DNA of 64,000 nt from Odontesthes bonariensis (lineage: Eukaryota > Chordata > Actinopteri > Atheriniformes > Atherinopsidae): the NCBI RefSeq assembly GCF_027942865.1, contig NC_134520.1, positions 4,462,501 to 4,526,500 on the forward strand, given 5' to 3'. Position 1 is the first letter of the stretch. Every line of letters begins with the position of its first letter. Shown here one piece after another: positions 1 through 22,686 of this stretch. A program made the translations under genes and the position numbers. Under the pieces are notes generated by a model. The model was not told the DNA's origin and did not search any database. It saw only the letters and a list, made by a program, of their open reading frames with translations.

Positions 1-1447
1 TTTTCATGTGTGGGCTTGTAGCGCTGCCAGCGCGTGCTTTCTGACCTCAAGTCAGGAAATACAAGTAGACTTTAGTGAGCTGCAATTAAACAAGGACAGT
101 TGCTCGCTCATTGTTTTTCCTGCACCGGTGAGGTAATTCTTTCACATAAAAGTTTAACTGTATGAAAGAAGTAGTTCAACCAAATGTCATTCAGTTTTAC
201 CAGCCAATGAATCGAGTCAGCTGTCATCGTGTGCCTTTTATCCATTTATTCAGACACGTAATTAACTATTGAGGGGCAGTAAAGCACTTCAGGAAGTCGA
301 CTAGCGGTGTGATTACAGTCGAGCAGCCGTCTGCAGTGGTACCTGCAGGCTGCTGAGAGCAGCTTCAAGCCAGGTGACACGAGAAAGAGCCTCCTTTAAA
401 AGGTGTGGTAGGAAGAGGAAGAACAAGGAACTCTAAAATTAGTCTCAGCTTTGACTGGTCCGCACATGCTGAAAGTGGATGTGCTCGGTGGCAGTTTGCT
501 GATGAAGTGACGTATTAGTAAATTATCAAGGGAATTAGTGTTGCATCCTCTTTCGAGCTCCAAAGCCCATTTCTAGAGATGTTGCGAAGTTTTCAAAAAG
601 TGCCATATAAACTTAAATATATCATTTTTTCATCCATTTGAATCTTTATTAAACAGACAAAAAGTATAAAAGATATGATTCCCAGGCCAACTTCATTGGA
701 TTTAGAAAACATAAACAAATCTAGAAATTGATGCCGGCAATACTCTCGGAAAAAGTTTGCAAAAAAGGCAAAGAACGAAGATTCTATAATCAGGAGATTA
801 AGTGGTGACAGGTGAGGGTGTCAGGATTGGGTATAAAAGGAGCATCCTCCACAAACTTAGTCTTTCCAACCCTTTCCTAGCTAGATTCACGGCCACGGAC
901 CGAAACCGGGGGGGGTTTAGTTGATCTACTATGAGCTGGCAAGGGCGGTAGTAACAAAGACAAAACAGGCTGTCTGTGCAAGGACAAGCTGACATTGTGA
1001 AACACGTTGCTCTAATCAACAACATTGCCATCACTCAGCTGATGCTGCGACACCTGCTTGATGTATATGAGCACACAATGATGCAGAGCTGAGCCGGCTC
1101 CATCTGCCATGTGTGAATTACAAAATACGAACAGCAGCGGGTTCACGAAGATGTCTTTTTTTCACCAACAAGCCACAACCACTAAAGGGCTACAAAAAGT
1201 TGCAAAAGCCAGCCTTTGTGTCAGTTAAGAGTAAGAGTTTTGGAGAACATGTGCTACCATCAAAGTGACAATCTCTCCCTCGAGGTATGGAGTCATTTCA
1301 GCAGGACAATGATAGATCTCATTCTGCATGATTCTGCAGCATTTTGAGTTTGCTGCTGGCATCAAATTCTAGAATTGTTTTTTTATTTTCTAAATACAAT
1401 GAAGTTGGTGAGTGGAGACTGAATAGAAATAATATCCTTTGCACTTC

Positions 1448-1530
1448 TTTCATTCATTCATTCACTGGTTTTCCATACCTGCTTTATCCTATTCAGGGTT
1501 GCCGATGAGTTGAACCAGTCCCTGCTTGTA
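1448..1530. repeat. Diverged fish dispersed repeat of CATTCATTCATT...CTGCTTTATCC type
   Basis: A CATTCATTCATTCATTCA run is followed by a diverged form of the widespread fish motif in which a TTCATTCAT run leads into 'tctaccgcttatcc...gggtcgc'. Here it reads CATACCTGCTTTATCCTATT, then CAGGGTTGC. Recognition is by memory of the motif only. Confidence 0.4.
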
Positions 1531-3010
1531 CTTCTGTTTGTTAAATAAAACTTTCTTTTTCAAGGAATCAGGTAGTTCTTAGACTAACAATCAGGAGAGA
1601 AAAAAAGAAAAATACACATGTTAAAGGGCCACTTTGTACTATTGCATCTCCATAAAGTTTGGGGGCTTTCAAAGAACAGTTTGGAATCAGAGCAATGTCT
1701 AATCAGATTTTTAGCCTTTGGTGTTGGTCATGCTCCACTGATCCTAGATCCTGCACTTTCCATCATGCAGCTTTGTTAGACCTTTCCTGCCAAGCTCAAA
1801 CATTGTGCATAATTGTTATTAAAATATGCTTTTCTGTTAAATATGGGTTGATATGATAAATACAACTAGCAGACAAACATATTACAGATACATATGTCTT
1901 TTATTTTAAACTGATGACAGCCTTCCCCAGATTTAAGAACTTTTTTTGTTCTAATTGGCCCTTTAACTGCAGTACCAAAGTCTAGCTCACTCTTTGATTT
2001 TTATTTTGTATTCCTGTCCAAAAGTGATCTAAAACATTTGCATCGTCAAATGATACGTTTCATAGACAAGCATATCTTTTTACACATCACTTTATGATTA
2101 TCATTTCAACATTTCAACAACTCCCCCCCCAGAACAAAGCCGTTGCAGTTGTTCCCCTCATGATTTCTCTCAGCAGATTATCGTATCAGGCCTGCGGGCT
2201 GTATCCTCGCATCCTCGCTGAGTGTAAACAATCTGGTGCCCCACCTGCTGCAGCGGGTCAGCAGCATCAGCGACCATCAGCTGGGCAGATGAAGGCTCAG
2301 AGCGGATTACCGGGGAGACGGATGTTATTGTGTGTCTGCTGGCATTGGGACTCTGCTCTTTGTGCTTTACTAATCAGACCTCTGAGCGGACTTTCTCCGG
2401 CGGCCGACACTGCAACAGTGACATTATTTTCTGTGACGAGAGAGGCTTTTACTTGGCTTTTTTTGTTTTTGAATGTGGATAATTCTATCTGCGGTGTCAC
2501 CTGTATCCTTTTCAGTTTTTTTTTCTGACTCCATTCAGGTAAGTTCGTACATTTGTAATGTCTGTGCAGCGTGAAGTGAAAAACATCTCGGTTTAGACGC
2601 GTACATTTTTCATTTCTATATGAAATGTGAGGGATTGAATCGTCGGCTGCGTGTTTCGTTCTCCACCTCCTTCATTGGCCATCAAAAAGACTGGATTTGT
2701 ATTGTTCAGAGCATCAGATATGTCTGCAAACATTGAATCACAGCTCCAAACTTAACTCCTTGAATGTCATGACAATTACAGAAAGGATGCTGATATCCAC
2801 CATCCTGTGCATCCTCTGGCATTCCTCTACATCCTCCATTGTGTGTTAGGCGGTCAGTGATTTTTGCAGCTGTTTGGATTAACACTCCTCCTCTCCTGTA
2901 GCACACCATAAATAGATTAGTGGTAGCCCAAGTCACGGCCTGGCGGACCATCTGTACCCTGCGCTGGATGGGGAAGGGGACATGGGGGAGGAGTGTGAAC
3001 AGATGTTCCA

Positions 3011-3136
3011 GTGGAGCAGGAGGGCAGTGTGGCAGCAGAACTGAGGGAATATATCTGGAAAGATATGAAGGACACAGTGTTTTCTGCGGAGGTGACTGAC
3101 GGGGAGATTGCTGACTGGTTCAATGTGTTGCTCTGA
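3011..3136 (+). pseudogene. Unrecognised short ORF remnant in nhs intron
   Basis: A 41-codon open stretch ends in TGA and translates to a natural-looking, Trp-containing acidic sequence with ELREYIWKDMKD and VTDGEIADWFNVLL. The preceding bases (about 2935-3010) continue similarly, but in another frame (LYPALDGEGDMGEECEQMF), as if a single-base shift separated them. I do not recognise a family. It could be a retrocopy fragment or chance. Confidence 0.25.
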
Positions 3137-6100
3137 TGCTCCGAGTTAAAACCACACGGCACTGTCATGGGGCCTGGATGGTGCTTAACAGTCACATCTG
3201 AAGGTACTATATCATTTTCTGGGGTTTTGATTGCACAGCGGGAGCCTCCCATTTCGTTTTGCTCTGCAAGCACGACTGCAACCGCAGCAGTAACACAGAC
3301 ATGCCTGCGCTCTGTTGGAGGGTTGTCACAAGATGTAAGAAATAATGAGAGGAAGGCGTTCCTCTTTTCAACAGATGTTCCTTAATTGTTTTGCCTGGTT
3401 TGTTTAACCTGTGTAACAGAGTGTGAACAAAACCCGACTGCAGGAAAGCAGCGTCTGTTTAGTAGAAGCAGACTTCGCCTTATCAAGTGCACAGAGTTGA
3501 ACGAGGGCCATGTTGCTCACCTGTCTGCATGAACCTCTCTTCTTATCCGAGTATGGCCTCAGACTGGCTGTGTTTTCCCAGGCCACAGGAAAATTGTAGG
3601 TGTGTGAGAGTGTGAGTGTAGGTGCAGGGGTGGGCTTGACTTGGCTCCTGTCTGGGCCAATCCCAAGTAAATTACAAGGCAGAAGCAGTCTGAAGACGTC
3701 ACCCCTCCCATTCTCCCGGCCTGCAGGGCTGATAGTAGTGGGGTTATAGGGGGATAATCCTGCTGCAGATGAAGAAGAGGAGGAGGAGAGGATTGATAGG
3801 ATGGTGCAGATAATGGAGTGTGTGATTTCAGCTCCACAGGGAAGTTCACAGAAGGTGTTTCATTTAAAAAGTAATGACAGGTGACAAGCACAGAGAGTGT
3901 TCCTTGTCTTTAAAAAGCTGAGTCAAAATGAAAACTCAAATAAGTGCCAGAAGACTTCATCTTCTCACCTGAATCCATTTGGCTTATTTGAAGATCGATC
4001 TCTCAGCCTGGCTGTGAAAGAAAGAGAAAGCTGCAAGAGGTCGATGAGATGACAGAAGCCTGCTGTGTTTTCTTTGGCCTCGTTTGAAACAGCAGCTGAC
4101 CACTAAACTACCATTAAAGTCTTCCCCCATATGGATATCTCCCATCAGAACAACCTCTCTGGAGGCCTGTCATGCATTCATGCATGCATTAACTAAAAGT
4201 CAGAGAGGGCAAAGGAAATAACTGATGAGCTTCTTTAGAGCGGGGCAGATTAAAGCAAAGACAGTTGAATGGAGCCGGTGTGCCCCAGTTGTTGTTGCTG
4301 TTAAATGGGGTTTTAGTGTGATGGAGACACGGAGGGTGTCACGACAGGGCCAGCAGTTCATATCTCAGCAGGGAGCAAGGGAGGGCGGGGTATGACAAAC
4401 ACATAGTGAGACTCCTTATCTCACTGCAGTTCTCAGCAGAAATACATTGCGGTCCGTGTGTCACGCACAAATATCGTGCGCAACAAATGCAGATGGAGCC
4501 ACAGGAATCTGTGTTACTGACTATTATGATCAGTGAAGGAATGATAAGAATCAAATGGTATGCAACACATTACAACCCACATAGGAACGTCTTGGTTAAG
4601 TACTTACTTGTGTTATTTTGCAGAGTTGGATTAAGTTGATTGATTAGCTTAGCATTAATAAAGGGTGAAATCACAAAGATTCTGGGCGTTTTAGCGTTAT
4701 TCTGCAAAGTTTGAAAATATACCCACCAGTGTTTGAGATTTTGCATAGCTCCTCTCTTTTTGGTTAAATCTGTGCACACATCTGTAAATGCTGTCAAGCC
4801 CCTTTAGCGCTGATCAAAAACAGCACTAACACCAGCTAATGTCTTGGGCTTTGAGTACAATGGCACAATGTTCAGTCAGCATTCAGTCCTGCACCAAACA
4901 ACTCAGCTCTACCTCGGGTGGATATTTATGGAAATTCAACAACTGTGCGCACATGCTAATATTCGGTGAAGGTGCTGCGCTCGAAGCTGCAAGAGCGGGC
5001 ACAGCTCGCTGAAAAACACAAAAAAAACTAATATTTACCAACGATAAGCTCTGAGATGGAGACAGGAAACAACAGCTGCTGGAGACCAGGGGCCAAGTTG
5101 GATCCACAGCACTGCTCCACCAGAATAAATGTGCTGAGTGTTCCCAGCTCAGCAGGGCCACACCAGAGGGTTTTTAGGTCACTCCGGGGTGTTTTTTTTT
5201 TTTTAACAAAAAGGTTGTCTTTGAATAGCAGACAGACCCACTGCCTCTCCTGGGTGCTGCCTGTATTTCACCATGTTTCTTGGAGAAACCCTGCCAGACT
5301 GTTGCTGGGGTAGTAGTGCAGTTAGAAATACACTCAACATAAGCAGCAGTTGCTGAGCTTCAGTGGGCCGCCCTGACCTTTGGAAGCAGTCTGGAGCTGA
5401 GCTATGTCTTCCTTGACTGAAAGGGACTAAAGTTAGCTCGTAGCTGCACTACAAACCAAACTCGAAGTGTGCTCAGCCAGAGCCGCCCCTCATCAGACAT
5501 GGAGGTCAGGCAGGGTGTGTTTCAGCAGAGCTCGCAGGTCATGAACATGTCCTGATTTATCCACCAGGTAGGAGAAGACTGACAGATGTGCTTGTCTGCT
5601 AAAGCAAAGACTCAGCAGTTAATCTTCATGACAGTCTTAAGGTTTCATTTCAGACATAGAATATGCAATCTTACACCAACGATCTTACTATGCTGTTATT
5701 TTTTATTCACTCCTGTCCGTTTCTAAAAGCTGCTTGTACGTTTGGTTTTAGAAAAAAACGGTGCTTGACAGAATCAAGTCTGACTTCAGTCGATGATCTT
5801 TTTTTTTAAACAAAATTGAAACTTACAATATTCTCAGGTCATTTGATTGGGTAAACGGCGTATCTATTGAATGTTCACATGGTTATTGTGAGTCACTTCT
5901 CTGTGCATTTCAGGTGTTCAGCACTCAAACACACAACAGCACACAGACCAAACAGCCCCTCTCAAACCTCTCCCTTTCATCCAGCACCTTCATGCTTTTG
6001 GTGTAATTTCAGAGTCAAGCATTTCCCGCTCTGTAACTTGAGGAGTTGTGTGAGCGTTTGGTGGGGTGGGGGGAGTTCAGTGTGATTAGTCCAGGTATTG

Positions 6101-6718
6101 GTCAACGTTTAGAGGATAAAAGTCACACTATCAGGTTACATTAAGACCTATTGTTTGGCTGTGGGGAATAGCATTGCATTAGTAAACAGGTCCCGCTAAC
6201 ACTGGGTCTGATTGTCTTGCTTTTCCTTCTCAGGCCTCAGCTACAATAATGCAGCCTCACGTTACAGCCACAAAGGAAGGCTGATTTAATTTACTTTTGT
6301 CAGAAGTTGTGGAGTTATCCTTGACGATCTTAACCGGTGTGTCACCACAAACATGTTTGAGTAAAATGTGAAGCTATACTTACTTTACCAAGATAACAGA
6401 ACCCTTAGATCTGGTGTGCTATAACCTATTTATACAAAATGAATCAATGATGTTGTAATTTGAGTTTAGTTTATGTCTGGTTCTGCTAGCTAAACTGTTA
6501 CTGAGTGATTGCACTAAACTGGCAACAAGCTATAAGCTATTGCATAGTATCTAAGTAGAGAAGGGCAGATTAAACGTGGCTGTAACAAGATATCTGTGTA
6601 ATTAACAGCTGGCACAGGTCGTCTAATAGACTTAGAAAATAATTTGTGATGCAGTTCAAATAATAACTTTCTTTATTTTTCAACTTTTGCTGACCCTGTC
6701 CATATCTTTCTCTGACAG

Positions 6719-16423
<9,705 letters not shown>

Positions 16424-18775
16424 GCAAGGTCAGAGGTGAAAGAATCATGTACATTTAGAGAGAAAACAAATGGACCAGAATGAAATTAAAATATATATAT
16501 ATATGTGTGTATATATAAATATATACATATATATCTATATATATATATATAGATATATATAGATATATATGTAGATGAAATGTGCTTGAGGCAGAAGAAT
16601 TTATTTAATCATTTTGATTCAACAACAAAAGCAATCAGAAATATAGTCATTGTGGATGAGACTGAAAACTGTTTTTTTTTTTTCATTATTCCGCACAAGA
16701 AAAATGTACCTGTTGGTTGGAGGCACATTTCCAAAAGCCATGTATACCCACACTAACCGGTTGCCTTCCTTCAGTCCAGCACATTGATGTTTCATCATAT
16801 CTGTTCTGCTGTCAAATTCTTCTCCATAGTTTAAGAAATAATTCTCACCGGCTGAACCTTTTTTTTGGTACCTTGTGAAAATAGATTATTATTTACTCTA
16901 TGTATTCTGTGAATACCTATGCAATAAAACACACAACTTGTACATTTCCTTAAGCCAGTTATACCAAATCATTTTGACCCCTGGCCCGACCCACTACAAT
17001 ATGTGAACCTCGAGTCTCTCTATTGTTGTTGCAAACAGCATTTACAACAAAAAAAAAGTCCTTTTTAAAGCTTGATATCAATTCCATTTTTATGTAGCTA
17101 ATTGTTACAACATCTCAAAACTGTTATGCAATAAACAAGATGCGTTAATAATGGTTTAGCAAGCAATAACTTGACAATCTCTGGAGACGAGAAGGGAGCA
17201 TGTGTTAATATGGGAGATGAAAAAGTGATCAAAAAGCTAGAGGTGGTGAAATCGCAGAGAGAGAAGAAGAAGGTTAAAGAACAATGGTCATTTCTGGTTT
17301 GCTGACTTGGTGGGTTTATGAACTGTTGGAAGAGATGAATGGAAAGTGCTCAGGAGGATCAGATATGCCTTATTTTACTCGACAGGAGACAATAAGTGAC
17401 AGAATAAGTGACAAAGCAGCGGTGTTTTTTGGGGGGGTTGGGATTTTTCAGCTTTGACGGAGGATGTCGAATGTGGAGCCGGGTTATCGTGTCTGATGAA
17501 AAAAAAAGTTGTTCAGGATTTTGGCATTTGCTGCTATTTTGTGTCAAATGCTCCTCGACCCCCCCCCCATCCAAAATAGAACTCTCCTTTTTTCTGTGTA
17601 AATTAACAATCGAAATACGTTTATTTTTATACCAGACACAGAAATTCTCTGTGCGCCCCGAGATTTGGTTTTCGCCTTTAAAAAAAAAGAATAAATGAAC
17701 TACAATTTTAACAAGCAGCGAATTGCTGGTATTTTAAAGACTGGTTTTATTTAGATGATTATTTTGTTTATAAGAGACAAATCTACGATGTTATTTGAGA
17801 CACTGGTGGCGGAGACGAACAGGAAAAGAAACATTTAAGAGTCATGGAACATGGCGTTAACAGCCATAAGCTACACGTGAGGTTTCAGTTGGAACCCCCT
17901 CGCACTCCGAGTCTGTGTTTCTGTCCCAGGAACTTCACATGCACATTGTGTTTACTGGTGTGACGCTACAGGACCACGACGAACAGCTGACAGAATCCAT
18001 GTGACCACGCTGTCTGATAGAAGATTGTTCTTCCTTGCAGGTTCACTGCCAATGCCAACTCAATTTTGGCCTCAACGACACTCCATACAGTGCAGCGACA
18101 CACAACAGGGTACACCATGAGTTTAGCCTCTAAACCTTCATTCCAGATGGGTTTTTTTGTTTTTTTTCGTCTGCACTGATAAAGTGATGTTTGTAAAGAT
18201 TTGTTTGTCTCTTGCTGTACCTGCAGATATTTATAGATCCTTTCATGGAGCTGTTTAACTTTCCTTGAATAATGTTCACAGTCTGATACACTTTTGGAGT
18301 GGAGGACATAGATGGCCAAAAGCTCGAGCATGTTGATGGCATTGGACTGTTTTTCTCCTCACATTTACTTGAGTGAAGTACTAAAGGAGAATCACAGCAG
18401 AGCATATGGTACTAGATCCATTTGATTTGGACCCTGGCTCAACCTCTACATTCAGTACTGTAGGTATCAGCTTAGCTTTTTGGAGTTTTTTGTACAAACT
18501 TGTAAATACAATAACTTTTCTGAAATGTCACAAAAGTTGTTGAATTGTTTCTAAGTGAAAAAAAAAAGGAAAAAGAACATGATTTCAAAGTTTACATTGA
18601 TTTCAAAACCTTTGTATATTTTCGAGTTGTGGAACACTTTTTGTCTTGTATTTATTTTTTAGTAAGCGTTGTGGAAATCCCATAGTAAATCTTATCGAAG
18701 CCAACTGCTAGCACAACAAGCTGCTTAGCAAATGTGTATAAACAGATAAATAAATGTGACTGCTTTGAAAATGAC
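16424..18775 (+). other. nhs: nhs 3' UTR (probable extent)
   Basis: No coding sequence follows the nhs stop. AATAAA signals are at 16923-16928, 17130-17135 and 18749-18754. The last is followed by a GT-rich stretch at about 18773-18806, as expected for a cleavage/polyadenylation site, so I place the main end near 18775. The earlier signals could give shorter transcripts. An AT microsatellite sits at about 16491-16575. Confidence 0.55.
18749..18754 (+). terminator. nhs: Probable distal nhs poly(A) signal AATAAA
   Basis: Canonical hexamer with a GT-rich downstream element (TGTGGGTCTGTGGTGATGG) about 20-45 bases further on. Cleavage position is inferred. Confidence 0.5.
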
Positions 18776-19204
18776 TCTGTGGGTCTGTGGTGATGGTGAC
18801 TGCCGTCGTAGAGAAGAAGAACTGCGCATGTTTTACTTCTCGAAAGTTATTGCACAAGCTGAGCAAACAGTTACTTGCTGCACTGTGAAGATTATACATA
18901 GAATATAATATAATAGAAAAATATTTTATTCATAGCATAAACCTAAAATCATTAAGTAGCAGAAGCAGCCTGCTTAAAGTTGTATAACAGTAATCATAAA
19001 ACACAAATTTTTTCATTAACTGTTTTGATTTTTTTACTGATGATATTTTGCTGAACGGTTTCCTTTTATGTTGATGCAACTTTTTTTTTCTTCCAGCAAT
19101 TACTAAAACAGGTCCCTTGACAAGGAATTTTACGCAACCTTTCACGCCACCACCACTATCCATACTGGCTGGCCTAGTCACAAGTATGTTAAGTTTCCAC
19201 CTTT

Positions 19205-19650
19205 TCTACAGCTTTAGGATGGCGAGAGCAGAAATGACTCATTAGTTAGGAAGCCTGGTTCTATGTGGCCAGCCTGTGTCCACATCTAACTTAATCCACC
19301 GGAGCAAGTGTTCATACCCAGTAGTAACTTCTGAATTATGGCGAGCTTCAGCCACTTTTCTTTTTAAGAGAACAAAGAACTTGAAGTATCATTCCAGGCC
19401 TTTTACTGGGCCATATCCATTTTTAGACAAGTCTGTCTAGAAACACGAATGTTGGAGAGAAGAAATGTTTTAAGGATTGAGGAATGGCAATTAAGGTTTG
19501 AAGAAGCAACTCTCATGTTTAAAAATCCCTTTTTGATCTGCGAAACAAGATGATCGTACTTAGCTGTGAATAGCTGAGAGGATTTATTAGTCAAAATGAC
19601 TCCTCGGTATCTAAAGCTCTGCTTTAATCCGTTTAATATCATCTCTCTGT
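19205..19650 (-). mobile_element. Relic of an L1-like LINE reverse transcriptase (antisense)
   Basis: Read on the minus strand, 19403-19642 translates to FRYRGVILTNKSSQLFTAKY and then LVSQIKKGF. This resembles the segment after the catalytic core of fish L1-type ORF2 (FKYLGV..T...LF.ANF..LV..IK.DF). Decayed continuation is visible down to about 19210 (KLDVDTGWPH). Several stops and frameshifts are present. It is distinct from the better preserved LINE at 21042. Confidence 0.5.
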
Positions 19651-19809
19651 CAGCTTCCTGTGCGCATCACTGCTTCAGATCCCCCTTCACTGACCCTCCC
19701 GCTTACTGGCCAGGTTCACCCTGGACAGGATGTGGTCCATGACAGCACTGATAGAAGGACAGGCAGCTTTCTCTGTAGGTGACACTTGTTTTTAGATATA
19801 CATCATGAC

Positions 19810-20710
19810 TCTTGTTGAAAGTTGAATATACTTTCCACATCCTAAAGGGATCCATTCAGTGTCAGCTCTTGTACCCAACATGCCTGCAGCTCTGCCTGTT
19901 GAACCAGGAGGCAGCCAAAGGACCACAACCTGCTTTGATCCCCTCACTGTCAGCCACCTCATCTGAAAAGGCCATCGTAGTTTCATATAACAGTCTGCCA
20001 CACATGACATTCTGAAACTGCTGCGAGATAAGGCCACAACAAACCAGCAGGCTGCTCAAAGCAACGCCAGTGCTGGAGGTGAGAATTTCAATCCCATTGA
20101 AGGTTTACTCACAGTATCAGAATAAGAGTTTCATCAAACTCTAGGATCTAAAGACCAAACAATATTAACTCTTCAACAACAAAACAGCGCCTGGCTGACT
20201 TAAGTGAAGATATTGTCTTATCTGCTTTACAAAGAGAACGTCATTCATTCTTTTGCTTCCAAGAAAGCACAACAACTGGAAGCAGAAAGCACAGAAGAGA
20301 AGAAGAAGAATTTAGCCAAGAGCTCCCCAAGTAAGGGAGGTGGAACTGGTAAAAGAACAAGTGAAATCTCAGAAAGCTGAAATTGAAAAGGAAACAACTG
20401 TTCTGTATCTAGAATTCAATAAAATTGAATTTAAAGAGCAACAAAGCCAGTGGGAGCAGGACAAGTCCCGTCTCCTGGCTGAGCAGAAGTAGCATGAAAG
20501 CAGCTGTGATGGAGGCCCAGCAGGACCTGGAGAACCAGAGGCAGCTGTGGCAGAAGGAGAAGTCCAGCCTTCTGGAATCTTTATCTGCAATGACAGAGGC
20601 ACTTGAAGCAAAAGAAGTGGAGAGAAAACAATCGTCAGAGGGCTTGATGGACGGAATGAAAAACTCGGAAGAGCTGATGGAGAACTTATAGAAACAGAAA
20701 CCAAAAAAAG
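19810..20710 (+). pseudogene. Decayed coiled-coil gene remnant of unknown family
   Basis: Several plus-strand pieces look protein-like but lie in different frames and are broken by stops. About 19860-20085 gives ALVPNMPAALPVEPGGSQRT and, after two stops, LLRDKATTNQQAAQSNASAG. About 20270-20340 gives QQLEAESTEEKKKNLAKSS. About 20341-20490 gives VKEQVKSQKAEIEKETTVLY and QSQWEQDKSRLLAEQK, then a stop. 20493-20691 gives MKAAVMEAQQDLENQRQLWQ and EALEAKEVERKQSSEGLMDG. The heptad-like Glu/Gln/Lys/Leu pattern means a coiled coil. The frame change near 20490 and the stops mean it is no longer functional. It could be a gene relic or the ORF1 of a retroelement; I do not recognise it. Confidence 0.45.
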
Positions 20711-21025
20711 AAATCTCTTAGGAAGAGATTCCTCCAGATCTGAAAGGACACCACCTCAGTCTGACCTCTGCTAAACTCACAAAACTCTCTTCTTTCGAAA
20801 CTTTCACACTTTAACCTTTACAACCTTTTTTTCCTTTCTTCCTAGCTAAGTTTCTTTAGCTCTTAATCCTTAACCTGAACTTGATGTTTTTGTCTTCTTC
20901 CCATAACCCCCCCTAACCCCCTGTGTTTTTTTGTTTTTCTCATCTTTGTTCCCCTTTATTCTTTAATTCTAAAAAAAAAAAAGATAGATTGAAATCAAAA
21001 CAATGTTTTCAACACCTTTTCTGTT

Positions 21026-21041
21026 AAAAATGCTGGACATT
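21026..21041 (+). repeat. Target-site duplication, left copy (L1-like LINE)
   Basis: AAAAATGCTGGACATT, identical to the 16 bases directly after the LINE poly(A) tail. At least the 11 non-A bases are unambiguous. Confidence 0.85.
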
Positions 21042-21372
21042 GCAAATCTTGCTATTAAAAGGAAGAAATTTCTTCTATATCTAAAACAAAAAAAGTAGAC
21101 ATCTGCTTTTTGCAGGAGACTCATTTAAATAATGAGGAATCAACTAAGTTACAAAGGGATTGGGTTGGTAAAATATTTATTCATCAAGCCAACGAGGCAT
21201 CTGTATACTAATTCGTAAAAATTTAAACATCACTATCCACAAACAACTCTCGGACGGGGAAGGTAGGTGGGTTGCTATCAGTGTAGACCTATGTGGCAGC
21301 AGATGCTCTCTTATTAATGTCTATGCACCAAATATAGATTCTCCAGATTTTTTTGTTGACATTTGCAATGTT

Positions 21373-22686
21373 GTGAAACAAATGGGGAATACATACGTTG
21401 TTATTATTGGGGGAGATTTTAATCAGGTAAGAGACCCGACCCTAGATAAGTCAATGGTTGCCAATACAAGATTAGTACATAAATCCCAAGTAGCTATTGA
21501 TGTTTTAGAAGAGGAGCTGGGTCTAGTTGACATTTGGAGGACTCTGCACCCCCAAGATAGGGAATACACCTTCTACTCAAACCCACATTCTTCATATTCA
21601 CGGATAGACTATTTCCTAATATCCAAACAATTAGTGAGTACAACTATCACTACCTCAATAGGTAATATTGTATTATCAGACCACGCTCCAGTTGAAGTGG
21701 TGTTAGGTTTGGGGTCTTTATCTGAAAACCCTAGAAGCCGTTGGAGACTCAACACCTCTCTACTTCAGAATGAAAAATCCTGTAACTTTATTAGAAAGGA
21801 AATTCTTGAGTATTGGGAATTTAATGAAGGATCAACTACCAACCCAGGCCTAGAATGGGATGCATTCAAAGCCTGTTTGAGGGGCCGCTTAATTCAACAC
21901 AGTTCTTATTTGAAAAAACAAAATACTATGCGATTACTTGAATTGGAGAAAGAAATTAAAGATCTTGAAAAAATATATGCATCCCAATTAGATCCAGCGG
22001 TGTTTACACAGCTAAACAAAATGAAACTTGAATTAAACTGTATTCTACAGAAGAAGGCAGAGTATGCATTGTTTCAATGTAGACAAAAATACTACGAGCA
22101 AGGTGAAGCGGCAGGGAGATTTCTGGCCCAGAGAGTAAAACAACAGTATAATCGCACTTTAATAACTTCTGTGGAGAATGAAAAAGGGACCTTAATGGCA
22201 GACAGGGGGGAGATCAATGAAACATTTAGGGTATTTTACCAAAAATTGTTTTCATCCCAGGGTACAATTGACCAGGAGGATATAGATGAGTTCTTGTCAC
22301 AGGCACACCTGCCGACCCTGTCCGAGGAAAAACAAAAAAAAATAGGGGGAGATGTCACATTAGAAGAGGTTCAGCAAGCTATTAAAAAAATGAGCTCTGG
22401 GAAGTCCCCTGGGGATGATGGACTACCGACAGATTTTTATAAGGAATTTGTGGACCTAATAGCACCAAGGTTAGTGATAGTATTCAGGGATGCAATTGAA
22501 AGGGGCAAAATGCCAGAAAGTATGCAATCGGCAGTAATTACTCTGATACATAAAAAAGGTAAGAATGCGCAGCAATGTGGAAGCTATCGCCCGGTGTCTC
22601 TAATTAATGTAGATGCAAAGATATTGGCCAAGATATTAGCTATAAGGCTAGAGGCGCACCTGCCCAGTCTTATTCATCCAGACTAA
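21373..22686 (+). pseudogene. LINE ORF2, first open part (endonuclease to start of RT)
   Basis: 437 codons are open up to a TAA that replaces the expected Gln codon in the conserved DQVGF segment. The part covers the GGDFNQV, SRIDYF and SDH endonuclease motifs, the linker, and the first RT blocks (SGKSPGDDGLPTDFYKEF, YRPVSLINVDAKILAKILA). Coding continues upstream of 21373 in the same frame to about 21195. Confidence 0.9.

Larger units (their letters stand above)
1..6718 (+). other. nhs: nhs intron (between upstream exon 1 and exon 2)
   Basis: No convincing coding exon is seen. NHS intron 1 is very large in other vertebrates, so this is taken as its 3' end. It holds one old dispersed repeat near 1448-1530, a possible ORF remnant at 3011-3136 and otherwise unique-looking sequence. 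An alternative first exon inside this stretch cannot be excluded without transcripts. Confidence 0.6.

Noticed and set aside
2094..2528. 144-codon plus-strand ORF in the nhs intron
   Set aside because: The translation lacks recognisable motifs, starts in a C-run and ends in a T-run; no splice or homology support for an alternative nhs first exon.
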